Source: Thalassospira mesophila
GTDB taxonomy: Bacteria > Pseudomonadota > Alphaproteobacteria > Rhodospirillales > Thalassospiraceae
Direction of reading: 5' to 3'
Length of the DNA: 64,000 nucleotides
Assembly (NCBI RefSeq): GCF_002115755.1
Contig: NZ_JFKA01000002.1
Span: 62,001 to 126,000, forward strand
The translations under genes were made by a program, and so were the position numbers. Below, in pieces: positions 29,770 through 39,206 of this stretch. The notes beneath the pieces were generated by a model, which saw only the letters and a program-made list of their open reading frames with translations, ran no database searches and was not told where the DNA came from. Positions within the stretch are counted from its first letter, which is position 1. The number at the start of each line of letters is the position of its first letter.

Positions 29770-29803
29770 GCGCTCCGTTCGATTATTCGATTGTTCGGAG
29801 CGC
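29770..29803. repeat. Inverted repeat between the two cassette reductase genes
   Basis: GCGCTCCG (29770-29777) pairs perfectly with CGGAGCGC (29796-29803) around an 18-nt loop that holds the direct repeat TCGATT. No T-run follows, so it is more likely a regulator site or RNA-processing hairpin than a terminator. Confidence 0.6.
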
Positions 29804-29834
29804 GCCACGGCGGGGTAAACCCAAGGAGAAAAAC

Positions 29835-30437
29835 ATGAGCTACGCAATTATCGGTTTCGGCAATATCGGTCAGGCTCTGGCCAAGGCGTTTGCGCGAAGC
29901 GGCATCGAAGTATCGGTTGCAACCACGCGCGACCCGGAAAGCTTCGCGTCCGCGGCGGCTGCGATCGGCCCCGAGATCATGCCCAAAACATTGGCGCAAG
30001 CCGTCAAGGCGGACATTATCTTTTTGGCGGTCCGTTACGAATCACACCGCGATGTCGCCAAGGCGCTGCCGAACTGGAAGGGAAAGATCATCATCGATGT
30101 GACCAATGCCTACGGCGTGTCCCCCGAGGAACTGGGCGGACAGCCGTCTTCCCGGGTCGTCGCACAGGCCTTTACGGGTGGAAAACTGGTCAGGGGCTTT
30201 AACCATTTGGCTGCTGCTGTTCTTGACCAGGATCCCGCTGTGCATGGTGGCAGGAGAGTTGTGTTTCTGGCGAGCGATGATGACGGTGCCGCAACCGAGA
30301 TTGGCGCGCTTGCGGAAAATCTTGGTTTCTCGCCGATCAAACTTGGCGGGCTTTCGGAAGGCGGGTTGCTTGTGCAGGCGCGCGGAAATAGTTGGGGGCA
30401 ACTGATCTTTAAGGATCTGGTCAAGTTTGACGGATGA
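29835..30437 (+). CDS. NADPH-dependent F420 reductase-like oxidoreductase
   Basis: A 200-residue Rossmann protein: GFGNIGQALAKAF (7-19) binds the dinucleotide and TTRDPES after strand 2 fits NADP(H). The remainder (NADIIFLAV-type strand, AFTGGKLVRGFNHL, VVFLASDDDGAATEIGALAENLGFSPIKLGGLSEGG) matches the small NADP oxidoreductase family annotated as coenzyme F420-dependent. Proteobacteria rarely make F420, so the name is probably only a family label and another electron carrier or substrate is likely. It has AAGGAG upstream and follows the SDR gene by 102 bp. Confidence 0.8.
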   Translation: MSYAIIGFGNIGQALAKAFARSGIEVSVATTRDPESFASAAAAIGPEIMPKTLAQAVKADIIFLAVRYESHRDVAKALPNWKGKIIIDVTNAYGVSPEELGGQPSSRVVAQAFTGGKLVRGFNHLAAAVLDQDPAVHGGRRVVFLASDDDGAATEIGALAENLGFSPIKLGGLSEGGLLVQARGNSWGQLIFKDLVKFDG

Positions 30438-30876
30438 AACGTGATCGCTGCTGGCGTGTTCAACCATCTTGAACGGCGGCAACAGGCGGGCTTCCATTGC
30501 TTGTCGGGGCGTTGTTGAGGGTGCCAGCGATTCGTCCATCGAACCGCGTCTGATTGCCGGTTAACCCCCGGCAGGACATTCTTTTTCTTTCACGCACCTA
30601 TCTGGCCGGGAAACGATATGGTCGTTTCCCGGCCATTTTTATGGCTGGTCGTATAGAGGTTGGCATTTTGACATATACATCATGGTGGTGTGAGGCGCAA
30701 AAACGGATGTTTCGTACGTTTTGATACAATGACGTACAATTTTGACCTCGTACATTTTCGCCGCCAATGGCAGTGTAAATTCAAGGGCGGTTTAAAAACC
30801 GGACAGCGGGTTTTGAAGTCCTTTCAAACCGGTTGAGGGGCTTTTCACGAATTGAATTCAGGGAACGGGACATTCG
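30438..30876. other. Noncoding region: repeat copy B and RND promoter region
   Basis: This 439-bp stretch contains the second copy of the receptor 3' end (30523-30645) and then the upstream region of the RND operon. That region carries CGTAC at 30713, 30733 and 30749, each followed by T-rich sequence, a possible regulator binding array. TTGACA at 30668-30673 is a candidate -35, but no good -10 was found at 16-18 bp. Confidence 0.55.
30523..30645 (+). repeat. Direct repeat copy B (receptor 3' end plus terminator, detached)
   Basis: 123 bp, about 92% identical to 28349-28470. It begins inside the chemoreceptor's last 14 codons, keeps the in-frame stop codon, and ends with a perfect 14-bp terminator stem (30603-30616 with 30622-30635, then T5). 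There is no receptor gene in front of it, so it is a remnant or an imported end. Confidence 0.93.
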
Positions 30877-32043
30877 ATGTCACGAATGGTTAGGCTGGTT
30901 ATAATTTTAGTAGTGGCGGTGGTTATTGGCGGCGGGTTGATGGCCTATCGCGCGGGGAAGCTGCCATTTCTGTCTGGTGACGGGCCGATTATTATTCAGA
31001 ATGACCCGGGCAGTGGTGCCGCCAAATCTGGTAAATCGGCAATGTCGGGACCGGCCTTGCCTGTGATTGCCGAACATGCGGTTTTAACCCCGGATAATAC
31101 CGTGGTCGAAGCCGTGGGCACCGGTCGGTCTGCCATGGGTGTGCAGCTTTATCCGCCGGTGGCGGGCGAAGTGAAGGATGTGCTGGTGCGTGCGGGCGAC
31201 CAGGTGAAAACCGGTCAGGTGTTGCTGATCCTTGATTCCGCGCGTGAAAAACTGGCGCGCGACCTTGCCGCGGTGCAGGTGCGCGACACCAAACAGATGC
31301 TGGACCGCTATGAAAAGGCCCGCCCCAAAGGGGCCGTTTCCGACAGTGAAGTGGATTCCGCCCGTGCAGCCCTGGCCGAAGCGCGCATTCGTCTGGATCA
31401 GGCCGGGGTTGATCTCGATGATCGCACCATTCTGGCACCCTTTGATGGCATGATGGGTATTCCCGCTGTCGAAGTCGGGGACCGGATCGATAAAACCACC
31501 ATGATCGCCACACTTGATAACGTTGATAGTGTGCTGGTCGATTTTGAAGTTTCAGAAACCCGGTTTCGTGATGTGCAACCAGGCCAGTCCTTGCGCGTCG
31601 AAACATGGAGCCTGCCTGGCGAAAAATTCGAAGGTGTGGTTGATGCCATTGGCAGCCGGGTAGACCCCGAAAGCCGGACATTTAGCGTGCGCGCCCGTAT
31701 CCCCAACCCCAGTGGCCGGTTACGTTCGGGCATGTCATTTGCGGTTTATATCGATATCGCGGGCAAGTCCTATCCATCGGTGCCGGAAATTTCGGTTTTG
31801 TGGGGCGATGGCGGGACTTATGTCTGGCGGATCGAAGGCGAAAAAGCCAGCCGGGTGCCGGTGCGTGTGGTCAAACGGACCAATGGTCGCATCTTGCTCG
31901 ATGGCCCCGTTTCGCAAGGAGACCTGATTGTGGTGGAAGGGGTGCAGCGACTGCGCCCGGGGCGGAACGTTGCCGCCACCATTCGCGGAGACGACCAGCA
32001 GGGCATTGCTCAACGAAGCGAGTCTTCAGACGGGGGCTCCTGA
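30877..32043 (+). CDS. RND efflux periplasmic adaptor subunit
   Basis: A 388-residue membrane fusion protein. An uncleaved N-terminal anchor (about 7-24) is followed by the lipoyl-like half (GEVKDVLVRAGDQVKTGQVLLILDS, about 90-114), a short helical hairpin (to about 180), the second lipoyl half (APFDGMMGIPAVEVGDRI) and the beta-barrel (VDFEVSETRFRDVQPGQ). It bridges the inner-membrane pump and the outer-membrane channel. The stop codon is one base from the pump gene's start. Substrates unknown. Confidence 0.92.
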   Translation: MSRMVRLVIILVVAVVIGGGLMAYRAGKLPFLSGDGPIIIQNDPGSGAAKSGKSAMSGPALPVIAEHAVLTPDNTVVEAVGTGRSAMGVQLYPPVAGEVKDVLVRAGDQVKTGQVLLILDSAREKLARDLAAVQVRDTKQMLDRYEKARPKGAVSDSEVDSARAALAEARIRLDQAGVDLDDRTILAPFDGMMGIPAVEVGDRIDKTTMIATLDNVDSVLVDFEVSETRFRDVQPGQSLRVETWSLPGEKFEGVVDAIGSRVDPESRTFSVRARIPNPSGRLRSGMSFAVYIDIAGKSYPSVPEISVLWGDGGTYVWRIEGEKASRVPVRVVKRTNGRILLDGPVSQGDLIVVEGVQRLRPGRNVAATIRGDDQQGIAQRSESSDGGS

Positions 32044-32044
32044 T

Positions 32045-35000
32045 ATGTCGGCAAATAACGACATTGCGTCGCTAAGTGTGCGACGACCAATCCTGATTAT
32101 TGTGATTTCATTGCTGATCATTCTGGCCGGGCTGGCCGCGATGACCGGGGTGGAAATTCGCGAACTGCCCGATATTGACCGGCCTGTTGTTACCATATCG
32201 GCGACCTATACCGGCGCTTCGCCCGAAACGGTGGATACCGAAGTTACTAGCGTGATCGAAGGGGCGGCATCGCGCGTTAGCGGCGTGCAGGATATCAGCT
32301 CGACCAGCGAAGAAGGCAGTTCGCGGGTTCGTATTGAATTTTCGCCCGATGTCGAAATTAACGATGCCGCTAACGACATTCGCGAAGCCGTAAGCCGCGC
32401 ACAGCGCAGCCTGCCCGACGAGGTTGACGATATTCGTGTGGTCAAGGCGGATTCCGATGCCAGCCCGATCATGCGGCTGGCCGTGGTTAGCAGCCGTTTG
32501 ACCGAAGACGAGTTGGCAAATGTGGTTGAAGACCAGGTGATACCGGCCCTGTTATCAGTACCCGGTGTGGCCGAGGTGAACGAAAACGGCGACCGCGAAA
32601 AAGTGTTGCATGTGCGGGTGGACCCGCTGCGCCTTGCCAGCCACGGCTTTTCGATTGACGATATTGCCAGTGTTCTTGAAACCGCCAAATTCGATATTCC
32701 GGCCGGCAGTTTTGATTCCAATGATCAGAACCTGTTTGTGCGCGCCAACGCATCGGTGTGGAAACCCGAAGACATCAAAGCGATTTTCGTGCGCGATGGC
32801 GTGCGTTTGGGCGATGTCGCCGATATTTATTATGGCCCTGATGATGCCACATCCTATGTGCGGCTTGATGGCCGGGCGGTGATTGGCCTTGGTATTGTGC
32901 GCCAGGCGCAATCGAACACCATTTCAATTTCCAAGGGCGTGCGCGCGACCGCCGAAAAGCTCAATACCCAGCTTGACGGGGTTAACGTGCTGGTTAATTC
33001 CGACGATGCCGTTTTTATCGAAGGGGCACTGTGGGAAGTGGTTCGCAGCCTTGTGCTGGCGGTTGTGATCGTGATCGGGGTTTTGTACCTGTTTTTACGG
33101 TCCTTCACCGCAACATTAATTCCAACCGTGACCATCCCCATTGCGTTGATTGGCACGGTGGCCGCGGTCTGGATGCTGGGGTTTTCGATCAATATTCTAA
33201 CCTTGCTGGCATTGGTTTTATCCACCGGCATGATTGTCGATGACGCGATTGTGGTGCTGGAAAATATCCAGCGGCGACGGCATCAGGGTTTGGGATCACT
33301 TGCCGCGGCGGTGTTGGGCACACGGCAGGTGTTTTTTGCCGTTGTTGCCACCACACTGACATTGATGTCGGTTTTTGTGCCGATTTCGTTTTTGCCCAGC
33401 ACGGCGGGCCGCCTGTTTCGCGAATTTGGCTTTGTGTTGGCGGTTTCGGTGGCGATTTCGTCCTTTGTGGCGCTGTCGCTGTGCCCGCTTTTGGCATCGC
33501 GCCTGAAGCATATAGACCCGGAAGCGCCGAAAAAAGGCGATGGCAAACTTCATTTGCTGGATCGGACCGGCGACTTTTTTTTCGGGCTGTATAAACGCAT
33601 TCTCGACCTGGTGCTTAAATTTCCAGTGATGACGGTGATTGCCTCGATCATTGTGGCAGTGCTGGCGATTGGGGCGTTCAAACTGGTAAAGCAGGAATTG
33701 CTGCCCGATGAAGACCGGGGCCGGTTGCTGGTGTCGCTGCGTGGGCCGGACGGTGTTGGTATTGATTATATGGACCGCCAGGTTGAAGCGGTTGAAAACA
33801 TTTTGCGGCCGATTGTAAACCGGGGCGAAGCGCAGAACATTTATACCATTGTCGGGTTTCGCGATAATAACCGCGCCCTGGTTATTGCCAGTCTTTCGCC
33901 TTGGGAAGAACGCGATCGTAGCCAGCAGGAAATTACGGCATCGATCCGGGGGCAATTAAATGCCCTGCCCGGTGTGCAGGCCTTTGTCTATCAGCCCAAT
34001 TCATTGGGGTTGCGTGGCAGCAGTTCGGGTGAAAGCCTGGAATTTGCCCTGACCGGGACCAATTATCACAATCTGGCGGCCAATGCCCAGGCAATGCAAA
34101 AGGAACTGGAAAAGAACTATCCCAATATTACCGGTATTCGGGTGGGGTATCAAACCACCCAGCCGCAGTTGCTGGTGAATATCGACCGGCAGCGCGCCTT
34201 TGACCTTGGCGTGTCGATTGACAGTTTGGATACCACGCTTCGCGCCATGATTGACGGCTACGAAGTGACCGATCTTTCGGTCGATGACACGACGGTGCCG
34301 GTGAAATTGCGCAGCAGTGCCGGGGCCATTAACGACCCGTCGGATCTTGATAATCTGTTTGTGCCGGGCAAAAACGGGCGGATATTGCCGCTATCATCGA
34401 TCATTCATCTTGATGAAGAAGCGGTGGCATCGCAGCTGGACCGTGAAGGACAGCAACGTGCCGTAACGATAACGGCCAATATGACGCCGGGTTACACCCT
34501 GCAACAGGCGGTGATTGATATTCAAAATGCCGCCAAAACCGTGGTGCCCACCGGAACAGGTTTGCTGTTTCTGGGCGATGCGGCGGCCCTTGGCGAAACA
34601 TCACATGATGTTGTGATTACGTTTCTGGTTGCCGTGCTGGTGGTGTTGCTGGTGCTGGCCGCCCAGTTTGAAAGTTTCATGTCGGCATCGGTTGTGGTGT
34701 TAACGGTGCCATTTGGTTTGGCGGCCGCCATTTTTGCGCTGGTGATCAGCCATACATCAATCAATATCTATAGCCAGATCGGGCTTGTGATGCTGGTGGG
34801 GCTGATGGCGAAAAACGGGATTCTGGTGGTGGAGTTTGCCGACCAGTTGCGCGATCAGGGAAAATCGGTGCGTGATGCCATTCATGATGCCGCCATGATC
34901 CGTTTGCGACCGATTATGATGACGATGATTTCAACCGTGCTGGGCGGGTTGCCGCTGGTTTTGGGCACGGGTGCCGGGGCCGAAGCCCGCGCTGCCATCG

Positions 35001-35185
35001 GCTGGGTTATTTTTGGCGGGCTGGGTTTTGCCACGGTGTTTACCCTGTTTTTAACCCCGGTTTTGTATTTGTTGCTGGCCCCGCTGGTGGCAGCCCGTGC
35101 CGATGGCGGCCAAAAACTGGAAGACGAACTGCGCATTGCCCAATCCATTCCCGACAAGGATGAATATGAAGGGAGTGCCGGGTGA
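32045..35185 (+). CDS. RND multidrug efflux pump, inner-membrane transporter
   Basis: A 1046-residue HAE1-type RND permease. After the first transmembrane helix comes the family signature ELPDIDRPVVTISATYTGAS; the proton-relay aspartates are in helix 4 (STGMIVDDAIVVLENI, about 395-410) and the second half repeats the fold (MLVGLMAKNGILVVEFA). It exchanges protons for drugs or other amphiphiles as a trimer. The ATG at 32045 fits the family N-terminus and follows the adaptor stop; a longer frame starting at 31928 lies inside the adaptor gene and is not used. It resembles the MexI/TriC/MdtB side of the family. Confidence 0.94.
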   Translation: MSANNDIASLSVRRPILIIVISLLIILAGLAAMTGVEIRELPDIDRPVVTISATYTGASPETVDTEVTSVIEGAASRVSGVQDISSTSEEGSSRVRIEFSPDVEINDAANDIREAVSRAQRSLPDEVDDIRVVKADSDASPIMRLAVVSSRLTEDELANVVEDQVIPALLSVPGVAEVNENGDREKVLHVRVDPLRLASHGFSIDDIASVLETAKFDIPAGSFDSNDQNLFVRANASVWKPEDIKAIFVRDGVRLGDVADIYYGPDDATSYVRLDGRAVIGLGIVRQAQSNTISISKGVRATAEKLNTQLDGVNVLVNSDDAVFIEGALWEVVRSLVLAVVIVIGVLYLFLRSFTATLIPTVTIPIALIGTVAAVWMLGFSINILTLLALVLSTGMIVDDAIVVLENIQRRRHQGLGSLAAAVLGTRQVFFAVVATTLTLMSVFVPISFLPSTAGRLFREFGFVLAVSVAISSFVALSLCPLLASRLKHIDPEAPKKGDGKLHLLDRTGDFFFGLYKRILDLVLKFPVMTVIASIIVAVLAIGAFKLVKQELLPDEDRGRLLVSLRGPDGVGIDYMDRQVEAVENILRPIVNRGEAQNIYTIVGFRDNNRALVIASLSPWEERDRSQQEITASIRGQLNALPGVQAFVYQPNSLGLRGSSSGESLEFALTGTNYHNLAANAQAMQKELEKNYPNITGIRVGYQTTQPQLLVNIDRQRAFDLGVSIDSLDTTLRAMIDGYEVTDLSVDDTTVPVKLRSSAGAINDPSDLDNLFVPGKNGRILPLSSIIHLDEEAVASQLDREGQQRAVTITANMTPGYTLQQAVIDIQNAAKTVVPTGTGLLFLGDAAALGETSHDVVITFLVAVLVVLLVLAAQFESFMSASVVVLTVPFGLAAAIFALVISHTSINIYSQIGLVMLVGLMAKNGILVVEFADQLRDQGKSVRDAIHDAAMIRLRPIMMTMISTVLGGLPLVLGTGAGAEARAAIGWVIFGGLGFATVFTLFLTPVLYLLLAPLVAARADGGQKLEDELRIAQSIPDKDEYEGSAG

Positions 35186-36726
35186 TGCGGATGCGTTCAG
35201 TTTTGATGTTAAGCCCGGTTTTGGGATTGTCGCTTTTGGTTCTTGCGGGCTGTGTCACCAGCGGGCCGGAATATGAAGCGCCGCAATTTGACTTAAAGGC
35301 CACCTATAGCCCACAGGTGCCACAAATAGCGGACCATAAACCCGATCTGACGCGGTGGTGGCAAAGCACATCGGACCCGGTTTTAAGCCAGTTGGTAAAA
35401 GACGGGATTAACAACAATATCGACCTTAAAATTGCCGCCAGCCGCATTGCCGAGGCCCGCGCCGTTGCCCGGGGTGTGCGCGGCGATAATGGCCCCAAGG
35501 TGACCGCATCGGGCGGGGGCAGTGCCGAACGGCAATGGTCGACCAAGGAAGATGGTAATTATCAGGATGATTTTGGCGCAAATGCGGGATTAAACCTGTC
35601 TTGGACGGCGGATTTGTGGGGCGGGCAGGCGCGCGAAGGCCAAGTGGCCGAGGCCGATATTTTGCAGCAGGTTTACCTGCGTGAAGATGTATATCGCATC
35701 GTCATTGCCGATATTATCCGGAATTACATCACGCTCCGTGGGACCCAGCAACGCCAGCTTTTGCTGCGTAATTCGCTCGATTTGCAGCGCCAGACCCGCG
35801 ACATTGTTGACTTGCGCGCGCAATCTGGCCTGGCGTCTGATCTGGACCTTTCGCGCGCACGGGCCGAGGTCGCCGATATCGAGGCGACCTTGCCGGTATT
35901 GCAAACCAGCATCGACCGCTCGATCAATGCGATTGCCATTTTAACCGGTGCTCAGCCCGGCACGTATCGCGATGTATTAAGCCGGGCCGATGTTTTGCCT
36001 GAATTTGACAGCGCCCCGCCAATTGGTGTGCCCGCCGATTTGCTGCGTCGTCGCCCCGATGTGCGTGCGGCCGAACTGGGCCTGATTTCGGCAACTGCCG
36101 AAATTGGGGTGCAAACAGCAGACCTTTACCCGGAACTTACCTTGCAAGGCAGCCTGTCGATGGCGGCAACCGGGTTTGGCACCGGGCCAATTGTGCGTAC
36201 CGCCCTGGCCGCGATCAGTGCGGTGATTGATGCCACCCTTTACGATGGCGGGGTGCGCAAGGCCAACATCACCGTGGCTGAAGAACGCGCCCAGCAGGCG
36301 TTTTACCAATATCGCCAAACCTTGCTGGCTGCGATCAGCGATGTTGAATCGGCAATATTTGGGTATGTCGGCGCGGTGTCGCAGCGCGACAGCCTGATAT
36401 TGGCGGTCGCCCATCATCGTCAGGCGTTTGAACAATCGCGGGTGCGTTATACGCAAGGCCTGTCGAATTTCCTAGATGTGCTAGACGCCCAACGGACCCT
36501 GACCAAATCGGAACAGGATCTGGCCGATGCCCAGACCAGTCTGGAAATTGAAACCATTAATCTTTATTCCGCCGTCGGGATGGATGCCGAGCAAGTGGAC
36601 AAAATGGCGGAAACAACGAACCGCGATAGCGCGCCGTTTGACCCGTTTTTTGTTACGCCAGCGCGGGCTGCCGCCCAGCGCAGCCCAACATCATCGTCCC
36701 CGGCAACACATGATGTTGCCGGGTAA
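35185..36726 (+). CDS. RND efflux outer-membrane factor lipoprotein (NodT family)
   Basis: A 513-residue outer-membrane factor with a lipoprotein signal (LVLAGC, lipidated C23) and two TolC-like repeats: WWQSTSDPVLSQLVKDGINNNIDLKIAASRIAEARA and RRRPDVRAAELGLISATAEIGVQTADLYPELTL. It forms the trimeric exit channel of the pump. Start ATG shares one base with the pump stop codon (TGATG). The C-terminal extension after about residue 475 is longer than usual and low in complexity (Ser/Pro/Ala-rich). Confidence 0.92.
   Translation: MRMRSVLMLSPVLGLSLLVLAGCVTSGPEYEAPQFDLKATYSPQVPQIADHKPDLTRWWQSTSDPVLSQLVKDGINNNIDLKIAASRIAEARAVARGVRGDNGPKVTASGGGSAERQWSTKEDGNYQDDFGANAGLNLSWTADLWGGQAREGQVAEADILQQVYLREDVYRIVIADIIRNYITLRGTQQRQLLLRNSLDLQRQTRDIVDLRAQSGLASDLDLSRARAEVADIEATLPVLQTSIDRSINAIAILTGAQPGTYRDVLSRADVLPEFDSAPPIGVPADLLRRRPDVRAAELGLISATAEIGVQTADLYPELTLQGSLSMAATGFGTGPIVRTALAAISAVIDATLYDGGVRKANITVAEERAQQAFYQYRQTLLAAISDVESAIFGYVGAVSQRDSLILAVAHHRQAFEQSRVRYTQGLSNFLDVLDAQRTLTKSEQDLADAQTSLEIETINLYSAVGMDAEQVDKMAETTNRDSAPFDPFFVTPARAAAQRSPTSSSPATHDVAG
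36699..36723. terminator. Hairpin spanning the end of the RND operon
   Basis: CCCGGCAAC (36699-36707) pairs perfectly with GTTGCCGGG (36715-36723) around ACATGAT. It lies in the last codons of the outer-membrane factor gene, ending right at the stop codon, and separates it from convergent arsB. There is no T-run on either strand, so termination is only suggested. Confidence 0.45.
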
Positions 36727-36746
36727 CGCGAAATCGACATTCGCCA

Positions 36747-38057
36747 TTAAGGGGCGGATATCATTGGCAGCCAGACCGCCAGTGCCAGCAGCGTAACAAA
36801 CAGCACCGGTGTTGTGATGACAGCGCCGACTTTCATGTAATGGCCCCAACTGATTTTGTGGCCTTTGCCCGCCAATACATGCAACCATAACAAGGTTGCA
36901 AGGCTGCCGATGGGGGTAAATTTTGGCCCCAGATCATTGCCAATGACATTGGCGTAAACCATCAGCTGTTGGGTTAATTGCGGGACATGAACCTGATCAA
37001 TCGCCAGCGCGCCGATCAGGGTGGCGGGCATATTGTTCATGATCGATGCCAAAACGGCAGCGGCAAAGCCGGTGCCGATGGTGGCAACCACGTTGCCCTG
37101 TGTTCCCAGCATTGCCAGAATGCCCGATGCCCAACTGGTTAGCCACGCCTGACCCAGCCCGTAAACCACCAGATACATGCCCAGTGAAAACAGCACAATT
37201 TGCCACGGCGCATTTTTAAGAACATGTGGCAGGGAAATAACCGCTTTTTGTTTGCGGGTGAACCAGCGCCCGGCTATGGCGATCAGGATCAGCGCGGCAA
37301 GGCCCATGACTAGCGAAATGGGAATATCCCAGTGCGCGGTGACAAACAGGGCCACCAGCAAAATCGCAATAATGGGAAAGGCCGCATAAAAAACCTGATG
37401 GTCGCGAATGGCGTGGCCGGGTTTTTCCAACCGGTTCAGGGCGTAGCTTTGCGGAATATCGCGGCGGAAATACAGCCATAAAACCAGCAAGGTAGCCAGC
37501 AAGGAAACAATATCGACCGGCACCATGACCTGGGCATAACGCGAAAAACTGACATCGAAGAAATTGGCGCTGACGATATTGACCAGATTGGAAATCACCA
37601 GCGGCAAACTGGTTGAATCGGCAACAAAACCGGTGGCGATGATAAAGGCCAGTGCGGATTTTTCGCTAAATTCCAGCCGGGTTAAAATGGCAAGCACAAT
37701 AGGGGTTAGCAGCAATGCCGCCCCGTCATTGGCAAAAAACGCCGAAATTGCGGCACCCAGAATGATAATGAGCGGAAATAACAACCGCCCGCTGCCCTTG
37801 CCCCAGCGGGCAATATGCAAGGCCGCCCAGGCAAAAAAGCCTGCTTCGTCCAGAATAAGCGAGATAATGATCAGCGCGACAAAGGTGAATGTCGCATCCC
37901 AGACAATATCCCAGACAATGGCGACATCGCCCCAGTTTACAACACCCAGCGCCAGGGCCACGATGGCACCGGCCATCGCACTCCAGCCAATGCCAAGGCC
38001 ACGGGGTTGCCAGATCACCAGCGTAAGCGTGACCGCAAAAATCAGCAGCGCAAGCAT
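36747..38057 (-). CDS. arsB: Arsenite efflux pump ArsB
   Basis: A 436-residue ion transporter with about 12 membrane segments and the ArsB/NhaD signatures (SAFFANDGAALLLTPIVLAI and MNNMPATLIGALAID, with NVIGNDLGPKFTPIGSLATLLWLHVL near the end). It extrudes arsenite and antimonite. I chose the start at 38057 (MLALLIFAVTLTLVIWQP) to match the family; the longer frame adds a polar stretch. It is the last gene of arsRCHB, 13 bp after arsH. Confidence 0.93.
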   Translation of the reverse strand: MLALLIFAVTLTLVIWQPRGLGIGWSAMAGAIVALALGVVNWGDVAIVWDIVWDATFTFVALIIISLILDEAGFFAWAALHIARWGKGSGRLLFPLIIILGAAISAFFANDGAALLLTPIVLAILTRLEFSEKSALAFIIATGFVADSTSLPLVISNLVNIVSANFFDVSFSRYAQVMVPVDIVSLLATLLVLWLYFRRDIPQSYALNRLEKPGHAIRDHQVFYAAFPIIAILLVALFVTAHWDIPISLVMGLAALILIAIAGRWFTRKQKAVISLPHVLKNAPWQIVLFSLGMYLVVYGLGQAWLTSWASGILAMLGTQGNVVATIGTGFAAAVLASIMNNMPATLIGALAIDQVHVPQLTQQLMVYANVIGNDLGPKFTPIGSLATLLWLHVLAGKGHKISWGHYMKVGAVITTPVLFVTLLALAVWLPMISAP

Positions 38058-38070
38058 GATTGTTCCTTGA

Positions 38071-38796
38071 TCAGAGGGAGGGTTGATTAACCCGGCGCGA
38101 AAGTTCTTCGGCGGTTTCAACCCGTTCGGAATAACGGTCGGTCAGGTAAGGGGTGCGGTGGCGTGTCAACCAGGTGAATTTGACCAGTTCCTCGCACACA
38201 TCGACAATACGGTTATAAAGCGGGGAGGGTTTCATCCGGCCATTTTCGTCAAATTCGTTAAACGCCTTGGGCACTGAAGATTGATTGGGGATGGTTACCA
38301 TCCGCATCCAGCGACCAAGAATGCGCAACTGGTTGACGGTGTTAAAGCTTTGGCTGCCGCCAGAAACCTGCATGATCGCCAGTGTTTTACCCTGTGTTGG
38401 CCGCACCCCGCCCAACGATAGCGGGATCCAGTCGATTTGCGCTTTCATTACCGATGTGATGGCCCCGTGGCGTTCCGGGCTGACCCAGACCATGCCTTCG
38501 GACCATTCGGCAAGTCCGCGCAATTCATGCACCTTGGGGTGGTCGGCACCGGCATCATCGGGCAGCGGCAGGCCGGTGGGGTTAAAGGTTTTAACGTCGC
38601 AGCCAAACCATTGCAGCAAACGGGTTGCTTCCTCGGCTACCAGCCGGGAATAGGACCGGTCGCGCAATGAGCCATAAAGAACGAGGATGCGCGGCGCATG
38701 GCGGGGGCCATCGGCCCCGGCAAGGGACGAAAAATCAACCGGCTGCATGTTCGCGGCCTCGATATTGGGAAGATCGGTTAAAGCGCTGTCTGACAT
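38071..38796 (-). CDS. arsH: Arsenical resistance protein ArsH
   Basis: A 241-residue NADPH-dependent FMN reductase of the ArsH type: [25 protein letters not shown] (phosphate loop of FMN), [22 protein letters not shown] and the ArsH tail [23 protein letters not shown]. In other bacteria ArsH oxidises trivalent organoarsenicals. Its start overlaps the arsC stop by one base. Confidence 0.94.
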   Translation of the reverse strand: MSDSALTDLPNIEAANMQPVDFSSLAGADGPRHAPRILVLYGSLRDRSYSRLVAEEATRLLQWFGCDVKTFNPTGLPLPDDAGADHPKVHELRGLAEWSEGMVWVSPERHGAITSVMKAQIDWIPLSLGGVRPTQGKTLAIMQVSGGSQSFNTVNQLRILGRWMRMVTIPNQSSVPKAFNEFDENGRMKPSPLYNRIVDVCEELVKFTWLTRHRTPYLTDRYSERVETAEELSRRVNQPSL

Positions 38797-39206
38797 TATA
38801 AGGTCGGCGCGTTAAGGGAGACCGTTTCACCGTCTTCCTTGGTAAATGTTGTGATTGGGTTGGGCAAAAGGCCCAGCACCAGTTCCGACGGGCGACACAG
38901 GCGCGTGCCCATTTCGGTCACCACGATGGGCCGGTTGATCAGGATGGGGTGGGCCAGCATGGCATCAATCAGCTCGGCATCGGTTTTGCTATCATCTAGC
39001 CCCAGCGCGTCATAGGGGGTTCCTTTGCGGCGCAGCAGATCGCGCGGGGTGATGTGCATGGCGGCAATCAGTTCCACCAGCTTTTCGCGTGTTGGCGGTG
39101 TTTTTAAATATTCGATAACATGGGGTTCTTCACCGGACTGGCGCATCATGGCCAAGGTGTTGCGCGATGTGCCGCACTCGGGGTTGTGATAAATCAGCGT
39201 GATCAT
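38796..39206 (-). CDS. arsC: Arsenate reductase (glutaredoxin type) ArsC
   Basis: A 136-residue ArsC. The nucleophile is C11 ([12 protein letters not shown]), and the arginines of the family (R60-like in LLRRKGTPY, and [18 protein letters not shown]) are visible. It reduces arsenate to arsenite with glutathione and glutaredoxin, giving the substrate of ArsB. It overlaps arsR by four bases (ATGA). Confidence 0.95.
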   Translation of the reverse strand: MITLIYHNPECGTSRNTLAMMRQSGEEPHVIEYLKTPPTREKLVELIAAMHITPRDLLRRKGTPYDALGLDDSKTDAELIDAMLAHPILINRPIVVTEMGTRLCRPSELVLGLLPNPITTFTKEDGETVSLNAPTL

